Below, piece by piece: positions 1-12,232 of a stretch of 64,000 nt of DNA. The DNA is from Pseudomonas bijieensis (GTDB lineage Bacteria; Pseudomonadota; Gammaproteobacteria; Pseudomonadales; Pseudomonadaceae). The translations under genes and the position numbers were made by a program. Each line of letters starts with the position of its first letter. The first letter of the stretch is position 1. The DNA lies in contig NZ_CP048810.1 in the NCBI RefSeq assembly GCF_013347965.1, positions 5,827,501 through 5,891,500 of the forward strand. Direction: 5' to 3'. Below the pieces are notes generated by a model. That model was given only the letters and a program-made list of their open reading frames with translations, was not told where the DNA came from and ran no database searches.

Positions 1-313
1 CGAATTCGAAGCTCAGTTCCTTGGCGCAAGCGTCACAGTTGACCTGCCAGGTATGGATCGCCAGTTCGCCGAATACCGGGCCGGTGGTCATGGCGGTCCA
101 TTGGCCCATGGGCTTGAGCAGGTGCCGAACGGTGTCCACGGTCAGGCGCATGGACAAGTCCTTGCTGCCCTTGAGCGTGACGAGCAACACATCGTTGGCC
201 TGGATCGAACCGCCGTTGCCGGTGACCTGGTAACGGCCCGGCGCCAAGGCGCGGACTTCGGTCAAGGTGTGCTGCGGGTTCATCAGGGTGTAGCGGAAAT
301 CGTGTTCGGCCAT
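1..313 (-). CDS. Conserved hypothetical protein, N-terminal part (runs off the window)
   Basis: An open frame begins at an ATG at 313 on the minus strand, preceded by a good ribosome site (GGAGGA, about 5 bases upstream), and stays open to base 1, so only the first 104 codons are visible. The protein starts MAEHDFRYTLMN and contains a CDAC pair near residue 96 that could bind metal, but one pair alone is weak evidence. No family is recognised. It lies just downstream of ldhA on the same strand, separated by a REP pair, a position where pseudomonads carry a conserved unknown gene. The C-terminus lies outside the window. Confidence 0.7.
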   Translation of the reverse strand, partial: MAEHDFRYTLMNPQHTLTEVRALAPGRYQVTGNGGSIQANDVLLVTLKGSKDLSMRLTVDTVRHLLKPMGQWTAMTTGPVFGELAIHTWQVNCDACAKELSFEF

Positions 314-393
314 GGGTCCTCCAAATAGGCGCGATATGCTAGCACGGGGCATGGCTTGGGACAGTTCGGATGCTGGTCAGGCGACGAAATCCA

Positions 394-485
394 CTGTGGG
401 AGCGAGCCTGCTCGCGATAGCGGTGTGTCAGTCGACATTAATGCTGACCGATCTACCGCTATCGCGAGCAGACTCGCTCCCACAG
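394..485. repeat. REP pair (inverted, BIME-like)
   Basis: CTGTGGGAGCGAGCCTGCTC at the left edge is matched in inverted orientation at the right edge (GACTCGCTCCCACAG), and each half carries the CTCGCGATAG core. This is the Pseudomonas REP type, and it can fold into a long hairpin between ldhA and the gene downstream of it. Confidence 0.9.
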
Positions 486-513
486 GAGGTATGTGTTGGC
501 TGATAGAGCGGGG

Positions 514-1503
514 TCAGCTATCCACCAGATTTTGTGGCGCGCCTTTCGCCCAGGCAGCGATGTTGTCCAGGGTCGTCATGGCAATCGCCGCCAGCGCTTC
601 ATGGGTCAGAAACGCCTGGTGAGCGGTGACGATCACGTTGGGGAAGGTCAGCAGCCGTGCCAGCACATCGTCCTGCAAGGGCTGGTCGGAACGGTCCTTG
701 AAGAACAACTGTGCCTCTTCTTCATAGACATCCAAGCCCAAATAGCCGAGCTGGCCGCTTTTCAAGGCCTCGATCAGGGCCGGCGTGTCCACCAGGCCGC
801 CACGCCCGGTGTTGATCAACATCGCGCCGCGTTGCATGGCCGCCAGTGAATCGGCATTGATCAGGTGCCGGCTCTGTTCGTTCAGCGGGCAGTGCAGACT
901 GATGATCTGCGCTTGTGCCAGCAGATCGGCCAAGGGCAAGTAGCGAGCCCCCAGGGCTTCGACCTGCGGGTTGGGATAGGGGTCGTAGGCCAGCAACTGG
1001 CAGCCGAAGCCGGCCATGATCTGCGCGAACGTAGCGCCGATCTGCCCGGTACCGATCACACCGACGGTCTTGCCCACCAGGTCGAAACCGGTCAGCCCAT
1101 GAAGGCTGAAGTTGCCGTCCCGGGTGCGGTTGTAGGCACGGTGCAGGCAGCGATTGAGGGCCATGATCAACGCCACGGCATGTTCGGCCACGGCATGGGG
1201 CGAGTAGGCCGGTACCCGGACGATGCTCAAGCCCAGGTGCTTGGCGGCGAGCAGGTCGACATGGTTGTAGCCGGCCGAGCGCAGGGCGATCAGCCGCGTG
1301 CCACCTTCGGCCAGCCGCTCCAGCACCGGGGCGCTGAGGTCATCGTTGATGAAGGCGCACACCACTTCATGGCGTTCGGCCAGGGCCACGGTGTCGAGGT
1401 TCAGGCGGGCGGGCTGGAATTGCAATTGAAGGCCCGCAGGCGTCGGGGCCTTGGTGAAACTGTCGCGGTCGTAGGTCTGGCTGCTGAAAAAAATCACGCG
1501 CAT
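514..1503 (-). CDS. ldhA: D-lactate dehydrogenase (fermentative, NAD-dependent)
   Basis: A 329-residue D-2-hydroxyacid dehydrogenase that reduces pyruvate to D-lactate with NADH in the cytoplasm. The NAD-binding GxGxxG is GTGQIG at 151-156. The catalytic Arg lies in NTGRGG (R234), a Glu in the VYEEE segment (about 263), and the catalytic His in VTAHQ (H295). The length matches the family. The frame stays open 24 codons further upstream, but the ATG at 1503 is chosen because GGAGG stands just before it and the protein then begins MRVIFFSSQ, the usual family N-terminus. It is transcribed in the same direction as gacS, about 90 bases downstream of it. Assigning it to LdhA rather than another 2-hydroxyacid dehydrogenase rests on overall sequence and on the gacS neighbourhood. 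Confidence 0.92.
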   Translation of the reverse strand: MRVIFFSSQTYDRDSFTKAPTPAGLQLQFQPARLNLDTVALAERHEVVCAFINDDLSAPVLERLAEGGTRLIALRSAGYNHVDLLAAKHLGLSIVRVPAYSPHAVAEHAVALIMALNRCLHRAYNRTRDGNFSLHGLTGFDLVGKTVGVIGTGQIGATFAQIMAGFGCQLLAYDPYPNPQVEALGARYLPLADLLAQAQIISLHCPLNEQSRHLINADSLAAMQRGAMLINTGRGGLVDTPALIEALKSGQLGYLGLDVYEEEAQLFFKDRSDQPLQDDVLARLLTFPNVIVTAHQAFLTHEALAAIAMTTLDNIAAWAKGAPQNLVDS

Positions 1504-1590
1504 GGCGGCCTCCTGGTAAAAAACAAGCCCTACAGTCCGGGTAGGAGCATGGATTTTCAGCGATTCCGGTTCCAAGGGTATTGCCCTGGA

Positions 1591-4341
<2,751 letters not shown>

Positions 4342-4583
4342 ACTTGTCTCCTGCATCCAGCGGTCTGATTGAGCTTTGCGCGCATCCGGCACGCAATACC
4401 TGCGCAGTGTAGCGATTTGCGGGCGGGCGATCTCCGTAAAATTCATGTCCGCCGTGCATCAGTCCTGTTGGGCTTTCATCTCGCTTATTCCCACAAGCCA
4501 TAACGACCACACTTTGCGTGATATGGCCTCGCCAGGTTTGCCGGTATGATAGGCGCCCCCGCAGTCCGGATTGCGAATACGCC

Positions 4584-5486
4584 ATGACTCTGCAGTACCC
4601 AACCATCGCCGATTGCGTCGGCAACACCCCGCTGGTCCGTTTGCAGCGCCTGCCTGGCGTGACCAGCAATACGCTTTTGCTCAAGCTCGAAGGGAATAAC
4701 CCGGCGGGTTCGGTCAAGGACCGGCCGGCGCTATCGATGATTACCCGCGGCGAGTTGCGCGGGCAGATCCGGCCCGGCGATACGCTGATCGAGGCGACCT
4801 CCGGCAACACCGGCATCGCCCTGGCGATGGCGGCGGCGATCAAGGGCTACAAGATGATCCTGATCATGCCCGACAACTCCAGCGCCGAGCGCAAGGCGGC
4901 GATGACGGCCTACGGCGCCGAGTTGATCCTGGTGACTCAGGAGGAGGGCATGGAAGGTGCCCGGGACCTGGCCGAGCGCATGCAGGCCGAGGGGCGTGGC
5001 AAGGTGCTGGATCAGTTTGCCAACGGCGACAATCCCGAGGCCCACTACACCACCACCGGCCCTGAGATCTGGCGCCAGACCGACGGCACCATCACTCATT
5101 TCGTCAGCTCGATGGGCACCACCGGTACCATCATGGGCACCTCGCGCTACCTGAAAGAACAGAACCCGAACGTGCAGATCATTGGCCTGCAGCCGATGGA
5201 AGGCTCGGCGATCCCAGGCATTCGTCGCTGGCCCGAGGAGTATCTGCCGAAGATCTACCAGGCCGAGCGCGTGGACCGCATCATCGACATGGCCCAGAGC
5301 GAAGCGGAGGACGTGACCCGTCGCCTGGCGCGTGAAGAAGGCATCTTCTGCGGCGTGTCTTCCGGCGGTGCCGTGGCGGGCATGCTGCGCCTGTCCAAGG
5401 AAGTTGAGAATGCGGTGATCGTCGCGATCATCTGCGACCGTGGCGACCGTTATTTGTCGACCGGCATTTTCGACGCGCCCAACTGA
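4584..5486 (+). CDS. cysM: Cysteine synthase B (O-acetylserine sulfhydrylase)
   Basis: A 300-residue PLP enzyme that makes cysteine from O-acetylserine and sulfide or thiosulfate. The PLP lysine is K45 in [11 protein letters not shown]. The phosphate-binding TSGNTG and the GTTGT loop are both visible. The short length and the PAGSVKDR motif favour CysM over CysK. The ATG at 4584 gives the normal N-terminus [17 protein letters not shown]; the frame is open about 22 codons further, without family-like sequence. Its TGA overlaps the rlmD start by one base (TGATG), so the two are translationally coupled. Confidence 0.95.
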   Translation: MTLQYPTIADCVGNTPLVRLQRLPGVTSNTLLLKLEGNNPAGSVKDRPALSMITRGELRGQIRPGDTLIEATSGNTGIALAMAAAIKGYKMILIMPDNSSAERKAAMTAYGAELILVTQEEGMEGARDLAERMQAEGRGKVLDQFANGDNPEAHYTTTGPEIWRQTDGTITHFVSSMGTTGTIMGTSRYLKEQNPNVQIIGLQPMEGSAIPGIRRWPEEYLPKIYQAERVDRIIDMAQSEAEDVTRRLAREEGIFCGVSSGGAVAGMLRLSKEVENAVIVAIICDRGDRYLSTGIFDAPN

Positions 5487-6856
5487 TGGCCAAGCAAGAA
5501 AGAGGCTTGCGCTTCCAGCCCAGCGGCGGAAGCCGGGCCCCGCAAGTGCCCACCGGTAAAAAACAGCGCCTGACCATCGAGCGCCTGGCCAATGATGGCC
5601 GGGGCATTGCCTTTGTCGACGGGCGTACCTGGTTTGTCATCGGCGCCCTGGCCGGTGAGGAGGTCGAGGCGCGGGTGCTCGGGGCCCATGGCAAGGTGGT
5701 CGAGGCGCGTACCGAGCGGGTGTTCCTGTCCAGTGAACTGCGTCGCGCGGCGCCGTGCATCCATGCCGGTCGTTGTGGCGGTTGCAGCGTCCAACATTTG
5801 CCCCATGCCGAACAACTCGCCCTGAAACAGCGCATGCTCGCCGAGCAGTTGTCTCGCGTGGCCGGGGTGGAACCGGATGAATGGGCCGCGCCATTGAGCG
5901 GGTCGGAATTCGGTTACCGACGTCGCGCCCGGGTGGCGGTGCGTTGGGACCAGAAAGCGAAAAAACTCGAAGTCGGTTTCCGTGCCGCCGGCAGTCAGGA
6001 CATCGTTGCCATCGGCGATTGCCCGGTGCTGGTACAGCCCTTGCAGCCGATCATGAGCCGCTTGCCGGAGATGCTCAGACGCTTGAGCAAACCCCAGGCG
6101 CTGGGGCATGTGGAGTTGTTCGCCGGTTCGTCCCTCGCGGTACTGCTGCGCCATATGGCGCCGCTGTCGGAGGCCGACCTGACGATCCTCAAGGACTTCT
6201 GTGGGTTTCATGAGGCGCAGTTGTGGCTGCATGGTGAAGGCGAGCCGCAACCGGTCGATCCAGGGCGAGCCTTGGGTTATCGCCTGGAAACCTGGGGCCT
6301 GGAGCTGGCTTACCGGCCTGGGGATTTCATCCAGGTGAACGCTGCGGTCAACGAGGCAATGATCGCCCAGGCGCTACAATGGCTCGCGCCGCACGCCGAG
6401 GAGCGAGTGCTGGATCTGTTTTGCGGCCTGGGCAACTTTGCCTTGCCGTTGGCCAAAAGCGTGCGCCAGGTGGTGGCCGTCGAAGGCGTGCAGACCATGG
6501 TGGAGCGTGCGGCGGCCAATGCCGTCAGCAACAATTTGCATAACACTGCCTTTTTTCAGGCCGATTTATCCCAGCCTCTGGCAGATGCCGAATGGATCGG
6601 CGAAGGCTTTTCTGCGGTACTCTTGGACCCACCCCGTGACGGTGCTTTCGAGGTGGTGCGCAAGCTGTCGTCCCTGGGTGCCAAACGGTTGGTTTATGTA
6701 TCGTGCAACCCGGCAACTTTGGCCCGGGATACGGTCGAACTGATCAAGCAGGGCTACCGGTTAAAACGTGCCGGGATTCTCGATATGTTTCCTCAAACGG
6801 CGCATGTCGAGGCCATGGCGTTATTTGAAGCGAGCCAGGATGGCTTGTCCGACTGA
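5486..6856 (+). CDS. rlmD: 23S rRNA (uracil-1939-C5)-methyltransferase RlmD
   Basis: A 456-residue SAM-dependent tRNA/rRNA uracil-C5 methyltransferase. A TRAM-like N-terminal region (about 25-80) is followed by the iron-sulfur cysteines C91, C97, C100 and C179 ([10 protein letters not shown], then GDC). The SAM motif is [12 protein letters not shown] at 310-321, and the nucleophile is C407 in [12 protein letters not shown]. These four cluster cysteines and the catalytic motif identify RlmD (RumA) rather than TrmA. It overlaps cysM by one base and stands 100 bases before relA, the usual order in pseudomonads. Confidence 0.95.
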   Translation: MAKQERGLRFQPSGGSRAPQVPTGKKQRLTIERLANDGRGIAFVDGRTWFVIGALAGEEVEARVLGAHGKVVEARTERVFLSSELRRAAPCIHAGRCGGCSVQHLPHAEQLALKQRMLAEQLSRVAGVEPDEWAAPLSGSEFGYRRRARVAVRWDQKAKKLEVGFRAAGSQDIVAIGDCPVLVQPLQPIMSRLPEMLRRLSKPQALGHVELFAGSSLAVLLRHMAPLSEADLTILKDFCGFHEAQLWLHGEGEPQPVDPGRALGYRLETWGLELAYRPGDFIQVNAAVNEAMIAQALQWLAPHAEERVLDLFCGLGNFALPLAKSVRQVVAVEGVQTMVERAAANAVSNNLHNTAFFQADLSQPLADAEWIGEGFSAVLLDPPRDGAFEVVRKLSSLGAKRLVYVSCNPATLARDTVELIKQGYRLKRAGILDMFPQTAHVEAMALFEASQDGLSD

Positions 6857-6956
6857 CCCGTTCGTGCCAACCCGCCACAGCCCTGGGCGCAAACACGGGC
6901 ATGAAGGTCAGCGAAGTTGACGCATTGAATCTGCGTCGTAGGGAAGGTAAGTAAAG

Positions 6957-9203
6957 ATGGTACAGGTGAGAGCACACCAGCCGATCAACACCGACGGCAG
7001 TATCAATCTCGAGGCTTGGCTCGATCATGCGGTCAGCGTCGACATGGCACTGGATCGCGAAGCCTTGAAGGCCGCCTGCGAGTTCGCTCGTGAGGCGGAG
7101 CAGCAACACAACGCGGCGAAGAACCTGTGGTCTGAAGGCACCTCGAGTTTCCAGACGGGCCTGGAGATCGCCGAAATTCTCGCTGACCTCAAGCTCGACC
7201 AGGACTCCTTGGTAGCGGCGGTGCTGTACCGCGGGGTGCGCGAAGGTCAGATCCAGCTACCGGTGGTCAGCCAACGTTTCGGCACGGTGGTCGCCAAGCT
7301 GATCGACGGCGTGCTGCGCATGGCCGCTATCAGTGCCAGCCTCAGTCCGCGCCAGTCCATGGTGCTGGGCACCCAGGGCCAGGTGGAAAACCTGCGCAAG
7401 ATGTTGGTGGCAATGGTCGACGACGTGCGCGTCGCGCTGATCAAGCTGGCCGAGCGCACCTGTGCGATCCGCGCCGTGAAGTCCGCCGATGACGAAAAGC
7501 GCAATCGCGTCGCCCGGGAGGTGTTCGACATCTATGCCCCCCTGGCCCACCGTCTCGGCATCGGTCACATCAAGTGGGAGCTGGAGGACCTGTCCTTCCG
7601 CTACCTGGAGCCCGACCAGTACAAGCAGATCGCCAAGCTGTTGCATGAGCGGCGCCTGGATCGCGAGCGCTTCATCACCGATGTGATGACCCAGTTGCGC
7701 GAAGAGTTGCAGGCCACCGGCGTGGAAGCCGACATCAGCGGCCGGGCCAAGCACATCTACTCGATCTGGCGAAAAATGCAGCGCAAAGGCCTGGAATTCA
7801 GCCAGATCTACGACGTTCGCGCCGTTCGTGTCCTGGTCCCGGAAATGCGCGACTGCTACACCGCCCTGGGGATCGTCCACACCTTGTGGCGCCACATTCC
7901 GAAGGAGTTCGACGACTACATCGCCAACCCCAAGGAAAACGGCTACCGCTCGCTGCACACCGCCGTGATCGGTCCCGAGGGCAAGGTGCTGGAAGTGCAG
8001 ATCCGCACCCATGCCATGCACGAGGAGGCTGAGCTGGGCGTTTGCGCCCACTGGAAATACAAGGGCACCGACGTCAAGTCCGGGTCCAACCACTACGAAG
8101 AGAAAATCTCCTGGCTGCGTCAGGTGCTCGAATGGCATGAGGAGCTGGGCGATATCGGTGGCCTGGCCGAACAGCTGCGCGTCGACATCGAGCCGGACCG
8201 GGTCTATATCTTCACCCCCGACGGCCACGCCATCGACCTGCCCAAGGGCGCGACACCGCTGGACTTCGCCTACCGGGTCCACACCGAGATCGGCCACAAC
8301 TGCCGTGGCGCCAAGATCAATGGGCGGATCGTGCCGCTCAACTACAGCCTGCAGACCGGTGAGCAGGTCGAGATCATCACCAGCAAGCACGGTACCCCAA
8401 GCCGCGACTGGCTGAACCCGAACCTGGGCTACATCACCACATCCCGAGCGCGGGCGAAAATCGTCCACTGGTTCAAATTGCAGGCCCGCGACCAGAACGT
8501 CGCCGCCGGCAAGACCTTGCTCGAGCGTGAGCTCGGTCGCCTGGGCCTGCCGCAGGTGGATTTCGACAAGCTGGCCGAAAAAGCCAACATGAAAACCGCC
8601 GAGGACATGTTCGCCGCCCTCGGTGCCGGCGATCTGCGTCTGGCGCAGTTGGTCAACCTGGCCCAGCAACTGGTGGAGCCGGAGCGTGGCAACGAACAAC
8701 TGGAACTGATCCCGCGCAAGGCCACCGGCTACAAGCCTGGCAAGCGCGGCGACATCCAGATCCAGGGCGTGGGCAACCTGATGACCCAGATGGCCGGCTG
8801 CTGTCAGCCATTGCCGGGGGATGCGATCGTCGGCTACATCACCCAGGGCCGCGGCGTGAGCATTCACCGCCAGGACTGTGCCTCGGTGCTGCAACTGGCC
8901 GGTCGCGAGCCGGAGCGGATCATCCAGGTCAGTTGGGGCCCGGTGCCGGTGCTCACCTACCCGGTGGACATCGTCATCCGTGCCTACGACCGATCCGGCC
9001 TGCTGCGTGACGTCTCCCAGGTGTTGCTGAACGAGCGGATCAACGTGCTGGCGGTCAACACCCGCTCCAACAAGGAAGACAACACCGCGCTGATGTCCCT
9101 GACCATCGAGATTCCGGGGCTGGATGCGCTGGGGCGGTTGCTGGGGCGGATTTCCCAGTTGCCGAACATCATCGAGACCCGGCGGAATCGGACGCCGGGT
9201 TAA
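6957..9203 (+). CDS. relA: GTP pyrophosphokinase RelA
   Basis: The ribosome-associated (p)ppGpp synthetase of the stringent response, 748 residues. It has an HD-like region at about 50-200 in which the hydrolase residues are degenerate (VLYRGVREGQ in place of an HD signature), as expected for RelA. A synthetase domain follows at about 240-375 (KENGYRSLHTAV, EVQIRTHAMHE), then TGS at about 410-470 (RVYIFTPDGHAIDLPKG), a zinc-finger-type stretch with CCQPLPGD, and a C-terminal ACT domain at about 668-748. The lost hydrolase motif separates it from SpoT. A start ATG at 6957 follows GGAAGGTAAGTAAAG. Confidence 0.96.
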   Translation: MVQVRAHQPINTDGSINLEAWLDHAVSVDMALDREALKAACEFAREAEQQHNAAKNLWSEGTSSFQTGLEIAEILADLKLDQDSLVAAVLYRGVREGQIQLPVVSQRFGTVVAKLIDGVLRMAAISASLSPRQSMVLGTQGQVENLRKMLVAMVDDVRVALIKLAERTCAIRAVKSADDEKRNRVAREVFDIYAPLAHRLGIGHIKWELEDLSFRYLEPDQYKQIAKLLHERRLDRERFITDVMTQLREELQATGVEADISGRAKHIYSIWRKMQRKGLEFSQIYDVRAVRVLVPEMRDCYTALGIVHTLWRHIPKEFDDYIANPKENGYRSLHTAVIGPEGKVLEVQIRTHAMHEEAELGVCAHWKYKGTDVKSGSNHYEEKISWLRQVLEWHEELGDIGGLAEQLRVDIEPDRVYIFTPDGHAIDLPKGATPLDFAYRVHTEIGHNCRGAKINGRIVPLNYSLQTGEQVEIITSKHGTPSRDWLNPNLGYITTSRARAKIVHWFKLQARDQNVAAGKTLLERELGRLGLPQVDFDKLAEKANMKTAEDMFAALGAGDLRLAQLVNLAQQLVEPERGNEQLELIPRKATGYKPGKRGDIQIQGVGNLMTQMAGCCQPLPGDAIVGYITQGRGVSIHRQDCASVLQLAGREPERIIQVSWGPVPVLTYPVDIVIRAYDRSGLLRDVSQVLLNERINVLAVNTRSNKEDNTALMSLTIEIPGLDALGRLLGRISQLPNIIETRRNRTPG

Positions 9204-9218
9204 GCCCAGTCTAAAAAT

Positions 9219-9383
9219 GTGGGAGCGAGCTTGTGGGAGCAAAAACTGTGGGAGCAAAGCTTGCTCGCGATTGTGGTAGTGGCCCCAGCCCATCTGGAGA
9301 CTGACTCACCGTTATCGCGAGCAAGCTTTGCTCCCACAGATCTGCTCCCACAGGCTTGCTCTCATTGAATTATTTCCCACAGG
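9219..9383. repeat. Composite REP cluster
   Basis: The main inverted pair is CTGTGGGAGCAAAGCTTGCT... at 9246-9270 and its reverse complement at 9315-9339. Extra partial copies of TGTGGGAGC lie at 9219 and 9233 on the left, and of GCTCCCACAG at about 9344 and CCCACAG at 9376 on the right. The nested fragments suggest repeated insertion or expansion between relA and mazG. Confidence 0.85.
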
Positions 9384-9407
9384 GATTTTTTGTGATGGGA
9401 TGGATTG

Positions 9408-10241
9408 ATGTACAGCCTTGAAGACCTGCTCCACCTGATGAACCGCCTGCGAGACCCGCAGTACGGCTGCCCGTGGGACATCCAGCAAACCTACGCGACC
9501 ATCGTCCCCCATACCCTGGAAGAAGCCTACGAAGTGGCCGATGCCATCGAGCGTGGCGATTTCGATCACTTGCAGGGCGAGTTGGGCGACCTGCTGTTCC
9601 AGGTGGTGTATTACAGCCAGTTGGCCCGGGAAGAAAACCGCTTCGAATTCGCCGGCGTGGTCGACAGCATCACCCGCAAGCTGATCCGCCGCCATCCTCA
9701 TGTATTTCCTACCGGTGACCTGTATGCGCCCGTGGATATCCCGCGCCTGAGCGAAGAGCAGGTCAAGCAGCGCTGGGAAGAAATCAAGGCAGAGGAACGG
9801 GCCGAGAAAGCCTCGGCGCCCGAGCAATTGTCGCTGCTCGACGATGTGCCGGGTGCGCTGCCGGCATTGTCCCGCTCGGCGAAGCTGCAGAAGCGTGCCG
9901 GCCAGGTCGGTTTCGACTGGCCAGGCCCGTTGCCGGTGCTCGATAAAGTCCGCGAGGAACTGGACGAAGTGCTCGAAGCCATGGCCGACAACGATCCGGT
10001 GGCCATCAGCGACGAGATCGGCGATCTGCTGTTCAGCGTGGTGAACCTGGCGCGCCACCTCAAGGTCGACCCGGAAACCGCACTGCGCGACGCCAACGGG
10101 AAGTTCGAGCAGCGGTTCCGATTTATCGAACAGGCATTGCGCGACACCCACCGTCCCATGGAAGATTGCACCCTCGAAGAGTTGGACGCCTTGTGGGGCG
10201 AAGCCAAACGTCAGGAAAAGAATTTGCCCAGCTGTGGCTGA
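9408..10241 (+). CDS. mazG: Nucleoside triphosphate pyrophosphohydrolase MazG
   Basis: A 277-residue all-alpha NTP pyrophosphatase that cleaves NTPs to NMP and PPi; in E. coli it lowers ppGpp effects and clears aberrant nucleotides. Two MazG repeats are visible: an N-terminal one with the EEAYEVADAI and GELGDLLFQVV metal-binding helices (about 37-70), and a C-terminal one with VREELDEVLEAM and DEIGDLLFSVVN. The ATG at 9408 gives MYSLEDLL, the common N-terminus; a TTG directly before it is also in frame. It sits downstream of relA as in many gamma-proteobacteria, here separated by a REP cluster. Confidence 0.94.
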   Translation: MYSLEDLLHLMNRLRDPQYGCPWDIQQTYATIVPHTLEEAYEVADAIERGDFDHLQGELGDLLFQVVYYSQLAREENRFEFAGVVDSITRKLIRRHPHVFPTGDLYAPVDIPRLSEEQVKQRWEEIKAEERAEKASAPEQLSLLDDVPGALPALSRSAKLQKRAGQVGFDWPGPLPVLDKVREELDEVLEAMADNDPVAISDEIGDLLFSVVNLARHLKVDPETALRDANGKFEQRFRFIEQALRDTHRPMEDCTLEELDALWGEAKRQEKNLPSCG

Positions 10242-10267
10242 GGCCGTTGCCTAAGTGAGTAAGCACC

Positions 10268-10807
10268 ATGAGCCTTTCCCTTCGCGACCAGTTGCTCAAA
10301 GCAGGGCTGGTCAACCAAAAGCAGGCCAAGCAGGTCGGCAAAGAGAAACAGAAGCAGCAACGCCTGGCCCATAAAGGCCAGATCGAACTGGATGATTCCC
10401 AGCAGCGTGCCGCCCAGGAAGCGATGGCCGAAAAGGTCAAGCGCGACCAGGAACTCAACCGACAGCAGCAGGAAAAGGTCGAGCAGAAGGCCCGGGCCGC
10501 GCAGATCAAGCAATTGATCGAAGTCTCGCGCCTGCCGAAGCTGACCACCGAGGACTATTACAACTTCGTCGACGACAAAAAGGTCAAGCGCATCTCGGTC
10601 AATACGCTGATGCGCAACAAGTTGAGCAGTGGCTCCCTGGCGATCGTCCACCACGCCGGCGGCTACGAAGTGATCCCGCGCGAGGCAGCTCTGAAGATCC
10701 AGGAACGCGACCCCAAGCGCATCGTCCAGCTCAACACCCAGACCGAAGAAGTGGATGCGGATGATCCGTACGCGGCGTATCAGATTCCGGATGATTTGAT
10801 GTGGTAA
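10268..10807 (+). CDS. DUF2058 family protein (YaiL-like)
   Basis: A 179-residue protein recognised as DUF2058. The N-terminal half is a charged, Gln/Lys-rich helix, probably coiled coil (about 1-85). The C-terminal half contains the conserved LTTEDYYNFVDDKKVKRI and GGYEVIPREAA segments. Some relatives are annotated as nucleoprotein or polynucleotide-associated enzymes, but no activity is established. It starts 26 bases after mazG, so it is probably in the same transcript, and it ends just before a REP pair that may act as the 3' boundary. Confidence 0.85.
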   Translation: MSLSLRDQLLKAGLVNQKQAKQVGKEKQKQQRLAHKGQIELDDSQQRAAQEAMAEKVKRDQELNRQQQEKVEQKARAAQIKQLIEVSRLPKLTTEDYYNFVDDKKVKRISVNTLMRNKLSSGSLAIVHHAGGYEVIPREAALKIQERDPKRIVQLNTQTEEVDADDPYAAYQIPDDLMW

Positions 10808-10863
10808 GCCGGACAGCAAGCTAAACGCAAAACCTGGAACATCTGCAGAGATCTCTAGGAAAA

Positions 10864-10956
10864 CTGTGGGAGCAAAGCTTGCTCGCGATAGCTGAGTATC
10901 AGGCAATATCTTTCTGTCTGACACAGTGCTATCGCGAGCAAGCTTTGCTCCCACAG
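10864..10956. repeat. REP pair (inverted)
   Basis: CTGTGGGAGCAAAGCTTGCT on the left and AGCAAGCTTTGCTCCCACAG on the right face each other with CGCGATAGC cores, forming a long hairpin between two convergent genes. Confidence 0.9.
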
Positions 10957-10976
10957 GTTCATGGGGGTTCTGTCGT

Positions 10977-11171
10977 TCAGGATTCTGCCATTTCCCGCGA
11001 GCGCAACCTTTCCTCGCGCTCCAGCTCAGCCTTGTAGTTATGAGCATCGGTCTCGGAGTGGAACATCCCCACCAGCAAATCCTGTTGATGCACATCCCAG
11101 ATCCGGATACCGGCGGCAATGCCTTCGTGGGACATATGGGCGTCATCGCGTTCAGTTACTTTCACAGTCAT
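10977..11171 (-). CDS. Small conserved hypothetical protein
   Basis: A 64-residue acidic and hydrophilic protein, MTVKVTERDDAHMSHEG... ending REMAES. It has no signal peptide or membrane segment. The ATG at 11171 has GGAG 8 bases upstream; the open frame extends 11 codons further but without an initiation signal. I do not recognise a family beyond small Pseudomonas proteins of this type. It stands alone, convergent with the DUF2058 gene, with a REP pair between them. Confidence 0.65.
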   Translation of the reverse strand: MTVKVTERDDAHMSHEGIAAGIRIWDVHQQDLLVGMFHSETDAHNYKAELEREERLRSREMAES

Positions 11172-11392
11172 CTTGCAAGCTCCAATCTCTGTTATCTGCA
11201 GCAAGGCGTGTGCAGGACTTTGTTATAGATTTGGATAGCGTGCTAAGTAAATGCGTCGGCGCGTTAAGAAGTTTTCATGGAAATCGCAGCCATCCTGCAG
11301 GCCTGGCGGTGCGCGGCATTCGGTCGCAGGGGGGCTTTCATGAAGAAGATTTCATGTTGCAGGCAGCCCCACTTTTTCCTTGGGAGCCAAAC

Positions 11393-11422
11393 CTGTGGGA
11401 GCGAGCAGGCTCGCTCCCACAG
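11393..11422. repeat. Compact REP palindrome
   Basis: A perfect inverted repeat with 14-base arms (CTGTGGGAGCGAGC / GCTCGCTCCCACAG) and a 2-base loop, that is, two REP heads fused without the internal core. Confidence 0.85.
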
Positions 11423-11465
11423 GTCTATTTCCCACAGGTTTGTGTGGTGGTCATGAAATCCAGGC

Positions 11466-11500
11466 AAAAAGAAGCCCCGCATGTGCGGGGCTTCTTGGTG
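11466..11500 (-). terminator. Rho-independent terminator of the purM-purN-DUF3108 operon
   Basis: The stem AGAAGCCCCGC/GCGGGGCTTCT has a short loop. Read on the minus strand it is followed by TTTTTG, directly after the DUF3108 stop codon. Confidence 0.85.
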
Positions 11501-11510
11501 TTGGCTTCAA

Positions 11511-12224
11511 TCAGCTGCCTTTCACAGCCTTGCCATTGACCGTACCGTCCAGGAGCATGATGTTGTACTCCTTGCCGTCGGTCTCGACCTGTTGCAGGCG
11601 CACCAGCAGGTAATCCCAGTCCTTGGCGAACCAGAGCACGGTGATGCGCTTGCTTTGTGTCGGGTCGCGCACGCGCTCGACCTTGATCGCATCGATCTGG
11701 CCGGCCTTGGTGTCGACTTTTTCCGAGCCCAGCACGCGGAAGTCATAGGTATCGACTTCGCCGTCATCGACGACCTGATAGCTCATGCTTTTCTTGCCGG
11801 CCGCCACGTCGTGCTGCAGGGCCAACTGGTAAGTGGATTTATCGACCATGCCACGGTTGAGCGGCAGCTTGACCGCATCGCCGCGATCGGTGCCGGTGAC
11901 CATCTTGGTGTTCCAGTCGAAATCCAGGTCGGCCTTCTTGGCTTTGCCCAGGCCACCGCGTTCGAAATGGTAGGACTGTGGCAGCAGGGTGTCCTTGTCC
12001 AGGGTCAGGGTGCTTTCTTCGGTCAGGCTGGCGATCATCATCGACGCCTTGAAGCTCAGCTTCCAGGTGCCGTTGGCTTCCTTGGTCAGGCTACGCTCGG
12101 CGGTGCCGCTCATGGGCAACTGTTTCCAGTCGGCGGTATAGCTGGCGGAGAACGGTTGAAGTTCCGCTGCCTGTGCCAGGGGCAAGGCGAGCAGAGCGCA
12201 AGCGAAGAGCAGGGCGCGACGCAT
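11511..12224 (-). CDS. DUF3108 family periplasmic protein
   Basis: A 237-residue protein with a Sec signal peptide (MRRALLFACALLALPLAQAA, cleavage likely after AQA). The mature part is a run of predicted beta strands (FSASYTADWKQL, LSFKASMMI, VLWFAKDWDYLLVRL) typical of DUF3108, found at the periplasmic face or outer membrane; the function is unknown. The ATG at 12224 is followed directly by the signal peptide and is 8 bases from the end of purN, so it is the last gene of the purM-purN operon. A terminator follows immediately. Confidence 0.85.
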   Translation of the reverse strand: MRRALLFACALLALPLAQAAELQPFSASYTADWKQLPMSGTAERSLTKEANGTWKLSFKASMMIASLTEESTLTLDKDTLLPQSYHFERGGLGKAKKADLDFDWNTKMVTGTDRGDAVKLPLNRGMVDKSTYQLALQHDVAAGKKSMSYQVVDDGEVDTYDFRVLGSEKVDTKAGQIDAIKVERVRDPTQSKRITVLWFAKDWDYLLVRLQQVETDGKEYNIMLLDGTVNGKAVKGS

Positions 12225-12232
12225 AAAATCTC

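Larger units (their letters stand above)
11172..11510. other. Intergenic region with a REP hairpin and a terminator
   Basis: No convincing gene is seen. The region holds the upstream sequence of the small minus-strand gene, one compact REP hairpin and the terminator of the DUF3108/pur operon. Short open frames here lack ribosome sites. Confidence 0.6.

Noticed and set aside
394..485. Insertion sequence ends
   Set aside because: The inverted pairs are REP sequences with no transposase between them and no target duplication seen.
7257..9293. A 678-codon minus-strand frame
   Set aside because: Antisense to relA; His/Gln/Val-rich with no recognised domain.
11264..11482. Minus-strand frame of 72 codons
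   Set aside because: It runs over a REP palindrome and a terminator region, with no start signal.
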